Source: Cyclobacterium qasimii M12-11B (lineage in GTDB: Bacteria; Bacteroidota; Bacteroidia; Cytophagales; Cyclobacteriaceae). Taken from it: 64,000 nt of DNA. This document shows positions 56,226-64,000 of the stretch, in pieces. Both the position numbers and the translations under genes were made by a program. How positions within the stretch are numbered: the stretch's first letter is position 1; each line of letters opens with the position of its first letter. The notes below the pieces were generated by a model, which was not told where the DNA came from, searched no databases, and saw only the letters and a program-made list of their open reading frames with translations. The stretch is taken from contig NZ_ATNM01000197.1 in assembly GCF_000427295.1 (NCBI RefSeq), forward strand, positions 62,001-126,000. The letters are read 5' to 3'.

Positions 56226-59200
56226 TCATGGGATTAGAGGAAATAGGAGAAAAAAGGTCGTTCCTGACTCAGTCGATGTCTCAAACCATATCTTACCACC
56301 GGCCGTTTCTACCCCTCTTTTGGCAATAGCCAAACCTAATCCTGACCCATCCGTTTTTGTGCTGAAATTCGGCATGAAAACCTTGTCTTTTAATTCTTCA
56401 GAAATCCCTTTACCATTGTCCTTGATGGCTAATTTTATATGGGCCTCCCCTTCAAAAACCAACTGAACAAGTACCTTCGATTTTTTGCCTTCTACAGCAG
56501 CTTGTATTCCGTTGATGACAAGATTGGATATAACCCTACTGTACAATTTAGGGTCTCCCATTATTTTAGTCGAGGTACCTTCATTGGTAAGGTCTTCTAG
56601 TTCGATATCAGCATCCTCTCTGTTATAAAATATAGAAATGGTTTCAAACACCACATTTCTTAATTCAAGTTCCTGGTTTTTAGGAAGAGGCATTTTGGCA
56701 AATGTCGAAAAAGAACTAGCGATATCACTTAAGGTGTCTACCTGATGAATGATTGAATTTATGGGGTTTACCAATGCCTGACCAGTGTCTAGCTTATTTG
56801 CCGCTTGCAGCCGCAATAAATGCTGGAGGGTAAGTTTCATTGGCGTTAAAGGATTCTTTATCTCATGGGCTACCTGTTTTGCCATTTCTCTCCAGGCAGA
56901 CTCTTTTTCGTTTGAAGCCAAAACCTTCTTACTTGATTCAAGCTTAAACAACATGTTGTTGTATTCATTGACCAACAAGCCTATTTCATCTTTCGCCGGC
57001 CAAACCATGTATTCATTGTTTTCCAGATCAGTATCTTTAAGCTTTTGAGTCAGAAGCTTAAATGGATGGGTTAGGTTTTTAGAAACGAAATAGGAAATAA
57101 TTAGAAAAAGGAGGAAAATGACAACAAAAATGATCAGAATATTACTGAACACCTCTGTGATCATAACATTCAATTCTTCCTCTGATTCAAAAAAAGGAAT
57201 GGCTATTATGGCTTGAAGTCTTTGGTTTTCTCCATTTTTAAGCGCCAGGTATACGGTTTTGTATTGCAGTCCTCCTACTTGCTCGGTTTGTAGCAATCGG
57301 TTTTCCATTGACTCAATAATGGCGGCGTAGGCTTTTGGGTGCAAATAATGGGTTAATATTTTCTTGTCAAAAATGGTCGGTTGGTTAGTCGCCATAAGAA
57401 TCCCATCAGGAAGATAAAGGTTAATGTCGGCATCAGTAGCGCTTGCCAAAGCGTAAAGTTCTCCATTAATGTCATCTCTGTTCAAGGTATTGAACTGCTC
57501 TCCGCCAAGATCTCGTCCTAGATTATCTCTTATTATCCCTGCCTTTTGATAATATTGCCTATGTAAATCTTCAGTGTAAGAATGACTTAAAAACCCCAAT
57601 GCAATTACACTTATGACCAACATCGGGAAGAAAAATGCAAAATTCAGGTACAATTGCAGTTTGGTAGCATAATTGAACCTCAGCTGGTTTATCCCCATCA
57701 ATAGAAGGAATACGGATACAGACAAAAGGGTGAAAATCAGGAACGCTACAAAAAGAAAAGCTATGTCCGCTAGAATGTAATTGTTAGGGTATTGCCGGGA
57801 AGAGACTACGATAACTTTGTCATTGTACTCAACCGCTAAATGGTGGTACCCATTAAATAGAACCCCTGTAGTAAATATTTCTTTATGGTCCAGGATATCT
57901 TCCATATCTACCCCTTGGTAGCTGAAAATACCTGAGCTATAACTCAATACATTTTCCTCAAAAATAGCAAAATCAAAATCTCGTTCTATGTAGTTGGACA
58001 CGTATTTATTGTCCATCAGTAATTTGGGAAATGCTTTACCAGATTCAATTCTTTGCTGGTTTAGCTCTATGACTATAGTGCCCAGAAAATCATTGTTACG
58101 TTGTATTTTAATAAAAGCCACAAATCTATTTCCCGTATTGGTCTCTGTAGATTTGATAAAATAAAGATTATGAACCTGAGTAGCATAATCACTGTTCATG
58201 TATCGTTTTTTATATTCAGCAAGGTCAACTGTTTTACCTTGTCCCAAAACAGGCTGTCCCAACTGGCCAAAAACACTAACTTCTTGCCTGTATTGATCAA
58301 AATATCCAGCCAGGTAAATTTTCTTGATCTTCCTTTCGATAGGATCTTTGGAAAGCAATCGGTCAGAAAGCCTACTTTTAATGAAGGCATCATCACCAAT
58401 TCTTGTCAGGATGTCCTCTAGTAAAAATTCTCCCATGACATCCCTATCAAGCATAACATTATTGGCAAACTTAACTTTAGACCTAACCTCATCGTATCTA
58501 AGGTCCTGATAAGCGGCAGCTCCAGTAATTACAGCGCCTATCAAGCAAGCAAAGAAAAACATCAGAAAGGTGTTGAAATCAAGTTTAAACAAGCTTTCAT
58601 AAAGCTTAAAACTAATGATCGCCACCAAGAGAATAATATGCGCAATAAAAGCGATGAATAAAACAAAGTTGTAAAAGAGAAGAAAAACTAAAAAGGGCAA
58701 AACGAAAATCACCAATACTTTTAATGGGTAAGATTGATTTTTGGTGCTTTTGAATAACACCATATTTAACCCAATAATCGTAAACAATAGGTAGGCGGCA
58801 CCTCCTAAAAAAACAACAAACAAGCTTACAATTTTCAGGTAGTCAAAACTAGGGATAGCACCTATATTCAAATTCCATTGCGCATTTTCAACAATATTTA
58901 AATACAGGTAAAATACCAGAAACATTAAAATAGTGGACAAAGTATAGGCACAGGCAAGATTAAGCCAATAAGGATATTTTTTTCGGAAATTGATAAAAGA
59001 GATAGCTACCCGCCTTCTACTTAAAATTGCAATAATCATGATCAATACAACCAAATAGCATATTACATTCAATAGTAGGTCCCCTAAACTAGGATTTAGC
59101 CGAGAGGATGCATAAAGACTGGAGTCAAAAATCCCCGTTTGAAAAAAATCATTGGGAAAACGAAAGGAAAGCATAATTACCCTTACACAAAAAAGAATAA

Positions 59201-59937
59201 TAAAGGTATAAATGGTTGCAAGAATTTTTTTGCCCTTTTGACCACAAAGTATAAACAAATCCACCTCCAATAAGCAATACAAGCCCTAGTAATGAAAAGA
59301 AAAATATTAAAAGAGTATGATTAATAGATTTTCCAGGAGGATCATAGCCAACCCTGAAAAAAATGGAAAAGAGGTATTCCCCATCAAAATGTATTTCCTG
59401 GTAGTTCTCTTTTGGTGAGCCTGACAATAAAAACCTATCGTTTCCAAAAATATCCGGATTGTAGCCACTTTCGAGGTATTCATTGTCTATCTCTACCTTA
59501 TCGAAAAAAGGATGAACTTGTAGCACCCAATAATCTTTATTATTACGGGTAAGTTTTCTAAGCTTGGTGAAATATATGCCTCTGTTGTTATCGAGAAGTT
59601 GATACTCTTTTGAGGTAGAAAAGTTATTGAAATCTGGCACCATGTCTATATCGGACCAGTACGTCAATTCACCTTCTTGAGAGAACAAATAAAAGTGAAA
59701 CTCATGGTCGATATTGAGACTTTTAAAAGTAAGCAATTTATCATTTTGGGCACTTCCTGAAATTTGCTCGTAGTCTTTATCAAACCCATTAATCACGGAG
59801 GCCAAACGCCTTTCAAGACGCACTTTATACTGCCCATGGTCAGCTTGATGTTTTCCATCCATAAAGAAATTTACGGACAGCACTATTCCCAAGAGAACAA
59901 TCGACAAAACCAATAGTAGCCTTCTTCTTCTTAACAT
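56226..59937 (-). CDS. large dual-sensor membrane histidine kinase (frameshift near residue 235)
   Basis: This sensor kinase, about 1236 residues after removal of one base from the T7 run at 59225-59231, has TM1 (residues 8-22), a first extracytoplasmic domain (about 25-210), and a TM helix (about 211-230), joined as WSKGQKILATIYTF. A group of TM helices (about 240-500), a second extracytoplasmic domain (about 520-740), and a further TM with HAMP-like linker (about 880-990) follow. The HisKA domain has the phosphoacceptor His about 1024 in VAHEIKNPLTPMKLTLQHL, and the ATPase domain has NLVINGIQAA, DNGKGIS and GSGLGLAIAKRG. The H-box with HEIKNPLTP resembles NtrY-type kinases. No response regulator gene is adjacent, so the partner and signal are unknown. 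Confidence 0.9.
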
Positions 59938-60150
59938 TGCAATTAATCTTGCGTGGATGGTCCCTTTTTATACGTAATAGCCAATTAAAGTTTTTGACAA
60001 TCTATTACTTGTCACAATCACTTTCTAATTAGGTGTTGGGAAAATCTTTTGAAACCTAAGTTTAAGATAAACTCAAAAAATGATTTTGCAAAAGACCTGC
60101 ACTTTTTGGAAGGTAAGCCTCAGAACTATTCGATAATTTAAAAGCCCTGT

Positions 60151-60399
60151 CTATAAAGAAAGTTTTTTCTTCCTTCTGGCATTTTTATACCAAAAATATC
60201 CTAAAACACTTAGCAATACATAGGGGGCAACAAAAAGATAAAGAATTCCAAGATTAAGCGTGGCACCTACCGTAGTATCCCCATTACTAACATTGTTTTC
60301 GATAGTGGCTCTACACATGGCACATTGCGCTAAAGTGGTTTGCACTGAAACCCCTAACATAAGGAAAACACCCAACAGAAATTTGAAAGAATTTTTCAT
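60151..60399 (-). CDS. small secreted/membrane protein with CAMC motif (unknown)
   Basis: The protein has 82 residues from the ATG at 60399. A longer frame (to 60531) overlaps the DUF420 gene and has no support. MKNSFKFLLGVFLMLGVSVQTTLAQ is a signal peptide with cleavage before CAMCRATIENNVSNG, so the mature protein begins with a Cys-x2-Cys pair that could bind a metal or a haem or form a redox disulfide. One TM helix follows (about 52-70) and a basic tail (RRKKKLSL). It comes 66 bases after the DUF420 gene, in a cytochrome oxidase cluster, so a copper- or haem-linked role is possible; that is inference. Confidence 0.75.
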   Translation of the reverse strand: MKNSFKFLLGVFLMLGVSVQTTLAQCAMCRATIENNVSNGDTTVGATLNLGILYLFVAPYVLLSVLGYFWYKNARRKKKLSL

Positions 60400-60464
60400 T
60401 TTAATTGTAAACGTTTTGGTTAAACCTTTGTTTAAAGATAGGCAAAGTTTAGGAGATAAACTCC

Positions 60465-60998
60465 TCAATGAGTGTAATACGGACTTATCATCAAATACAC
60501 TATTACACCTGATACAGTGACATATAGCCATATTGGAAAAGCATACCTGACAACTGAGCGGTGCTTGTCATACTTACCGGTCATTCCATAGTAATAGGCG
60601 AGAAGAATTGGGAATAAAGCCACGGCAGCCAAAATTATATGGGTAATAAGAAGTGGGTAGTAAACCCATCTAATCCATCCTTCTCCACCAAAAGAAGCAC
60701 TTTCAGCTGCAGAATGATAAATAATATAGCTGACAAGAAAAATAGCCCCGAGTCCGAAAGCCACTGACATAGACATCTTATGCCATCCTATTTTACCATT
60801 CTTGATGAAATAAAGACCTAAAAGAAGCATGACTGAAGCAAATGAATTAATAACAGCATTCAAATGGGGAAGAAAATATACCCAATCTTCTTGAGTGTTA
60901 ACCTTTGAGGGCATAAACAAAAGTACAGCAACAGCTATTGGCACCAATATGGAAATAACGGTTATCCATTTATAAATCGTTTTTTCGTTAGATTCCAT
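60465..60998 (-). CDS. DUF420 domain-containing protein (oxidase-assembly-linked membrane protein)
   Basis: The 177-residue protein has five TM helices, with SILVPIAVAVLLFMPSK, FLPHLNAVINSFASVMLLLGLYFIK, WHKMSMSVAFGLGAIFLVSYIIYH and LLITHIILAAVALFPILLAYYYG. It belongs to DUF420, whose members (CtaM/YozB-like) are linked with the assembly of haem-copper oxidases. Conserved His residues in the helices (LPHLNA, WHKM, IIYHS, LITHI) could bind haem or copper. The ATG at 60998 comes 7 bases after the SCO stop; an ATG at 61019 would add seven residues and overlap SCO by 14 bases. Co-transcribed with the SCO gene. Confidence 0.85.
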   Translation of the reverse strand: MESNEKTIYKWITVISILVPIAVAVLLFMPSKVNTQEDWVYFLPHLNAVINSFASVMLLLGLYFIKNGKIGWHKMSMSVAFGLGAIFLVSYIIYHSAAESASFGGEGWIRWVYYPLLITHIILAAVALFPILLAYYYGMTGKYDKHRSVVRYAFPIWLYVTVSGVIVYLMISPYYTH

Positions 60999-61005
60999 GT
61001 TTAAA

Positions 61006-61674
61006 CTATTCTTTGTCATGAAGCAAAATTTTTGTTTCTAAAATCAATTGATCCACACCTTCTCTTTTGGTACCACTATAATAACCTCGGATCCGCCCAA
61101 GCTCATCTATGAGAACAAACTTATCACTATGAACAAAATCCTCAGGTACAGCACCACCACTTATGGTAGGAAGGATAAAACCACACCTCGCCAGATTATA
61201 GGTTTCTTCCATAGGCCCATTCAGAAAAAACCATTTGTCCTTTGTTGCTGAATGTTCCTTGGCATAGTCAAATAAAACTTCTTGGTTATCATACTCAGGG
61301 TCTATGCTAATTGAGTATATCTGTACATTGTCCTCATCCCGAAATACATCCTGAACCCTTTCCATCTCATTTGACATCACAGGGCATATACTAGGGCAAC
61401 TGGTAAAGAAAAAGTCTACAACAGTAATCTTCCCCATCATTTCCTCCTTACCTACACTTCTTCCTAGTTGATCGGTAAAGGTAAAATCAGGAATGTAATG
61501 TTGGGTACTGTCTTTAAAATCACATTGACCAAAAGGATCATCAACACCGTTTTGATATAGGATTGGAATATCATATTGATTTGAAGAAAATCCCCTTAAA
61601 AATAGGATTATTAAAACCGGTATCATCAATACACAGACCAATACCAGCACCTGAATAACTCGCAACATTTTCAT
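61006..61674 (-). CDS. SCO family copper chaperone (SCO1/SenC/PrrC)
   Basis: This 222-residue protein is anchored by one N-terminal helix (residues 7-26) with a periplasmic thioredoxin-like domain. It delivers copper to the CuA site of cytochrome oxidase and possibly reduces it. The CxxxCP motif is SCPSICPVM (Cys93 and Cys97) and the distal His is in FVHSDKFVLID (His182), so all three copper ligands are present. It lies downstream of the oxidase genes, after a terminator at 61686-61720, and upstream of the DUF420 gene. Read-through or a promoter in this gap is likely needed. Confidence 0.94.
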   Translation of the reverse strand: MKMLRVIQVLVLVCVLMIPVLIILFLRGFSSNQYDIPILYQNGVDDPFGQCDFKDSTQHYIPDFTFTDQLGRSVGKEEMMGKITVVDFFFTSCPSICPVMSNEMERVQDVFRDEDNVQIYSISIDPEYDNQEVLFDYAKEHSATKDKWFFLNGPMEETYNLARCGFILPTISGGAVPEDFVHSDKFVLIDELGRIRGYYSGTKREGVDQLILETKILLHDKE

Positions 61675-61685
61675 ACAGTACTACA

Positions 61686-61720
61686 ACAAAAAAATGGTTG
61701 AAGATTCCCCTTCAACCATT
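61686..61720 (-). terminator. rho-independent terminator after the oxidase genes
   Basis: On the minus strand a 10-bp stem (AATGGTTGAA with TTCAACCATT, 61693-61702 and 61711-61720, loop 8) runs into a tract of seven T residues, between subunit IV and the SCO gene. Confidence 0.83.
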
Positions 61721-61746
61721 CAATTTTTAATATTTTTTAAATGGTA

Positions 61747-62073
61747 TTACCACCGCACTCCAAAAATCTCAACGCCTTCCTTCATTAAAGCTATAATCAG
61801 CCAAACCAAGAAAATAAGGGGTACAATGATGGAATAAAACAATGGTTTAGCTTCTTCACCTAAGTGCATAAACTCCATCATAATATACTTGGCTTTCACA
61901 ACAGTAAGAACGATGAAAATGAAGTACAATAAAAAACCTCGTTCCATGGTAAATGCCAATACAAACTCCACGGAAGTAATTACTAACAAAATCAATGCAG
62001 TTAGCCAGATTTTTTTAATTTTCGCAGGATCTCTTGGAATTACTTCCATCCCATTTTTATTAACGTGTTCCAT
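61747..62073 (-). CDS. cytochrome c oxidase subunit IV family protein (COX4_pro type)
   Basis: The 108-residue protein has three TM helices (about residues 22-40, 47-62 and 82-99), the size and layout of the subunit IV of caa3/aa3-type oxidases. The segments LTALILLVITSVEFVLAF, LYFIFIVLTVVKAKYIMMEFMHLGEE and SIIVPLIFLVWLIIALMKEG match the small prokaryotic subunit IV family. It lies 20 bp after the second subunit III gene in the same operon and is the last gene before the terminator. Confidence 0.88.
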   Translation of the reverse strand: MEHVNKNGMEVIPRDPAKIKKIWLTALILLVITSVEFVLAFTMERGFLLYFIFIVLTVVKAKYIMMEFMHLGEEAKPLFYSIIVPLIFLVWLIIALMKEGVEIFGVRW

Positions 62074-62093
62074 TATATTATAAGTTTATATTT

Positions 62094-62864
62094 CTAGATC
62101 AAATAGAAGAAGGTAAATACGAATACCCATACTAGATCTACAAAGTGCCAGTATAAGCCAATTTTCTCAACCATTTCATAATGACCTCGGTTTTCGTAAA
62201 CACCTACAGCCGCCTGATAAAATGCTAAAAACAGCAAGAAAACACCTATGGTAACATGGAAACCATGGAACCCGGTAATAAAGAAAAACAATTGTGCAAA
62301 AGGCGCCGGACCATATTCGTTGACAAGCAAATTGGCACCATATACAGTTTCAGACACTACATTATTCAAAGAGTTGACATAAGTCATCACAACACCTTCG
62401 TCTGTGCCGTGAATAAAGTGAGTCCATTCCCAAGCCTGGCAACCAAGGAAAGTCATACCTCCCAAAAGTGTCCAAAGCATCCATTTAACAACGTCATTTT
62501 TATCATTCCTATGTCCAGCCTCTACTGCAAGAACCATGGTCACAGAACTCATAATCAAGATAAAAGTCATCAACCCAACAAAAACAAGAGGGAAATGACC
62601 ACCGTGAACAAACGGTACGGCATCAAATATCATTTCAGGAATAGGCCAATGTTCATTAGAACTCACAAAATCGGCAACTTCTCCCGAATAAGCAGGATAA
62701 CTCACCCTAATGGCACCATAAGTAATAAGAAAGGCTGTAAAGGTAAAAATATCTGAGAGGAGAAAAAACCACATCATGAGCTTACCGTAGCTCGCTTTTA
62801 GTGGTTCGTTACCTCCACCCCAAACGCCTCTTTTTGATTGAATTTCAATAGCAGTCGAAGACAT
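62094..62864 (-). CDS. cytochrome c oxidase subunit III (haem-copper oxidase, longer copy)
   Basis: This 256-residue integral protein has about seven TM helices and belongs to the COX3 family. Seen are KLMMWFFLLSDIFTFTAFLITYGAIR, LSNDIFTF-like segments, FFFITGFHGFHVTIGVFLLFLAFYQAAVGVY and HYEMVEKIGLYWHFVDLVWVFVFTFFYLI at the C-terminus, with the conserved HxxxGxxW/HFVD region. Bacteroidota have two subunit III genes in tandem in the caa3 cluster; this is the second in the operon order. It forms part of the terminal oxidase. It lies 22 bp after the first copy. Confidence 0.93.
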   Translation of the reverse strand: MSSTAIEIQSKRGVWGGGNEPLKASYGKLMMWFFLLSDIFTFTAFLITYGAIRVSYPAYSGEVADFVSSNEHWPIPEMIFDAVPFVHGGHFPLVFVGLMTFILIMSSVTMVLAVEAGHRNDKNDVVKWMLWTLLGGMTFLGCQAWEWTHFIHGTDEGVVMTYVNSLNNVVSETVYGANLLVNEYGPAPFAQLFFFITGFHGFHVTIGVFLLFLAFYQAAVGVYENRGHYEMVEKIGLYWHFVDLVWVFVFTFFYLI

Positions 62865-62886
62865 AATTAGTAAATTAACTTATATT

Positions 62887-63468
62887 TTAATGATTTAGAA
62901 GCAAAAACATAAACAGGTAAAGCCAAAGACCTCCCAAAAAATGCCAAAAGGTGACGCACATTTCTAGTTGTGCCAATTTTTGAGAGTGTATTTCATTCCT
63001 TAAAGCCGAAATTAATACAATTATTAGAAATATCACACCACTAATAAGATGTATTGCATGCAAGCCAGTAAAAACATACATGAAGGACCCTGAAGGATTA
63101 CCTACAAAATACACATCTTCAGCCACAAGGGCTTCCCAACTGTACCATTGTCCTACTAGAAAGGCTATTCCTAAAACCAGGGTAATAAGAAGTCCAATTT
63201 TAAGGTTATTAAAGCTATCCTTTTTGGCAGAAGAATAAGCCCATTGTAAACTAATACTAGATAAAACGATTATTCCTGATGTATACCAGAAGATATTTGG
63301 AAGGTCAAATTCAAGCCAATTACCTTCTCCTTGTCTAACGATATATGCACTTGTCATTCCTGCAAATACCATCACCACACTCACAATAAACAACCAGAGT
63401 GCAAACTTTTTAGGATGCATGGATAGCGGTTGTTCCGCTCCTTCAATAAATGTTAGATTCTCTTCCAT
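62887..63468 (-). CDS. cytochrome c oxidase subunit III (haem-copper oxidase, shorter copy)
   Basis: This 193-residue protein has five TM helices and is a COX3-family member without the first two helices of the long form. The pattern MHPKKFALWLFIVSVVMVFAGMTSAYIVRQGEGNWLEFDLPNIFWYTSGIIVLSS and the C-terminal GLHAIHLISGVIFLIIVL and TFWHFLGGLWLYLFMFLLLNH, with the WHFLGxLW motif, are typical. It starts one base after the CtaB stop, so the two are translationally linked. Confidence 0.93.
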   Translation of the reverse strand: MEENLTFIEGAEQPLSMHPKKFALWLFIVSVVMVFAGMTSAYIVRQGEGNWLEFDLPNIFWYTSGIIVLSSISLQWAYSSAKKDSFNNLKIGLLITLVLGIAFLVGQWYSWEALVAEDVYFVGNPSGSFMYVFTGLHAIHLISGVIFLIIVLISALRNEIHSQKLAQLEMCVTFWHFLGGLWLYLFMFLLLNH

Positions 63469-63469
63469 G

Positions 63470-64000
63470 TTACACTTTATCTAGTAAGTAAGCAATTTGT
63501 GTTATAGGAAGGTACAAGAATGAACCAAACATAATTTTCAAGGCTGATTTCCTGGAACAATCTTTCATTAAAGAAAAGGTTTGTGCCAAGAACAATACCC
63601 CACAAATGGTGGCTACAATCCCGGAATTTATACCCGTCAACCCGAAATAGGTAGGTAAAAGTCCAAGAGGCAACAAAAACAAGGTATAGATCATTATCTG
63701 AATAGCAGTATTAAGGTCTTTCTGTCCTCCAGAAGGAAGCAGTTTAAAACCTGCTCTTTTATAATCCTCATCACTTACCCAGGCGATTGCCCAAAAATGG
63801 GGGAATTGCCAGATGAATTGAATACCGAAAATGATCAATGCTTCATAAGAAATGCTTCCTGTCACAGCTGTCCATCCAAGTAAAGGAGGCATTGCACCAG
63901 GAATAGCTCCTACTAATACAGCAATAGGACCAACCCTCTTGAGTGGCGTATACACAAACACATACAACACCATACTTAGGATACCTAATCCGGTGGTCAA
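63470..64000 (-). CDS. ctaB: protoheme IX farnesyltransferase (haem O synthase), C-terminal part
   Basis: The C-terminal 176 residues of an integral-membrane UbiA-family prenyltransferase; the gene runs off the right edge of the window. It converts haem B to haem O with farnesyl diphosphate. Visible are YTPLKRVGPIAVLVGAIPGAMPPLLGWTAVTG, FIWQFPHFWAIAWVSDEDYKRAGFKLLP with the second Asp-rich motif (DEDYKRAG), and helices to the end, SFLYLPITQIAYLLDKV. It is followed after one base by subunit III, in the usual haem-O synthase/oxidase order. Confidence 0.95.
   Translation of the reverse strand: MTTGLGILSMVLYVFVYTPLKRVGPIAVLVGAIPGAMPPLLGWTAVTGSISYEALIIFGIQFIWQFPHFWAIAWVSDEDYKRAGFKLLPSGGQKDLNTAIQIMIYTLFLLPLGLLPTYFGLTGINSGIVATICGVLFLAQTFSLMKDCSRKSALKIMFGSFLYLPITQIAYLLDKV

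Noticed and set aside
1-64000. tRNA, rRNA, CRISPR arrays, insertion sequences, prophage and defence genes
   Set aside because: Looked for in the intergenic regions and among the products; none could be supported.

Overview
The window looks like a chromosomal stretch of a marine or environmental Bacteroidota, most likely order Cytophagales and family Cyclobacteriaceae; the family level is inference. The signs are an AT-rich genome, TAnnTTTG-type -7 promoter elements, a SusC/SusD pair, a GldB-like lipoprotein, fasciclin and DUF6702 proteins, a long-form IspG, a caa3-type cytochrome oxidase cluster with two subunit III genes, and an NCS1/GH106/RhaM rhamnose module. No rRNA, tRNA, CRISPR array, insertion sequence or prophage was recognised. 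Layout: 1-3.2 kb holds the start of pdhA, then recF, a DoxX protein and a nucleotidyltransferase. 3.6-5.2 kb is the P-II/AmtB ammonium pair. 5.7-9.3 kb has an M1 peptidase, a HupE/UreJ protein and a DUF6702 protein. 9.5-13.9 kb is a SusD/SusC nutrient-uptake pair. 14.4-16.2 kb has a 2H phosphoesterase and a tandem universal stress protein. 16.2-29.8 kb is an exopolysaccharide locus: a 9-gene, mostly overlapping minus-strand operon (Wza, Wzz, Wzx, GT2, Wzy, GT4, acyltransferase, GT4, DUF1972-type GT) ending in a terminator, followed by a separately transcribed WcaJ-like initiating sugar transferase. 30-37 kb has a fasciclin lipoprotein, a GldB-like lipoprotein, the coupled trio nth/asnB/glycosyltransferase, and an ECF sigma factor with a small anti-sigma-like partner. 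37.4-41.4 kb is a 1320-residue membrane protein of unknown function with its own promoter and a 17-bp palindrome. 41.5-47.6 kb is a rhamnose module: RhaM, GH106 lipoprotein, GntR/LacI-type regulator, NCS1 permease and a 61-residue partner. 47.9-52.6 kb has an FKBP isomerase and the operon SDR/ispG/DUF6728/MmcQ/ABC ATPase. 52.7-59.9 kb has a giant outer-membrane beta-barrel and a giant sensor histidine kinase. 60.1-64 kb is the cytochrome oxidase assembly cluster (CtaB, two subunits III, subunit IV, SCO, DUF420, small CAMC protein). The most important property of the sequence itself is that at least 14 single-base discrepancies, every one in or beside a homopolymer run, break or mis-start eleven genes (recF, amtB, susC, GT2, wzy, wzx, GT4, anti-sigma, SDR, the beta-barrel and the histidine kinase). 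Changing each run by one base restores a family-typical protein whose length fits a whole number of codons. This is best explained by homopolymer sequencing or assembly error rather than gene decay, so frameshifted genes are given here as full-length spans. The strongest candidates for undescribed biology are the 1320-residue membrane protein with a degenerate ATPase-like module and its palindromic promoter, the NCS1/61-residue pair inside the rhamnose module, and the SprA-like large barrel next to the dual-sensor kinase.
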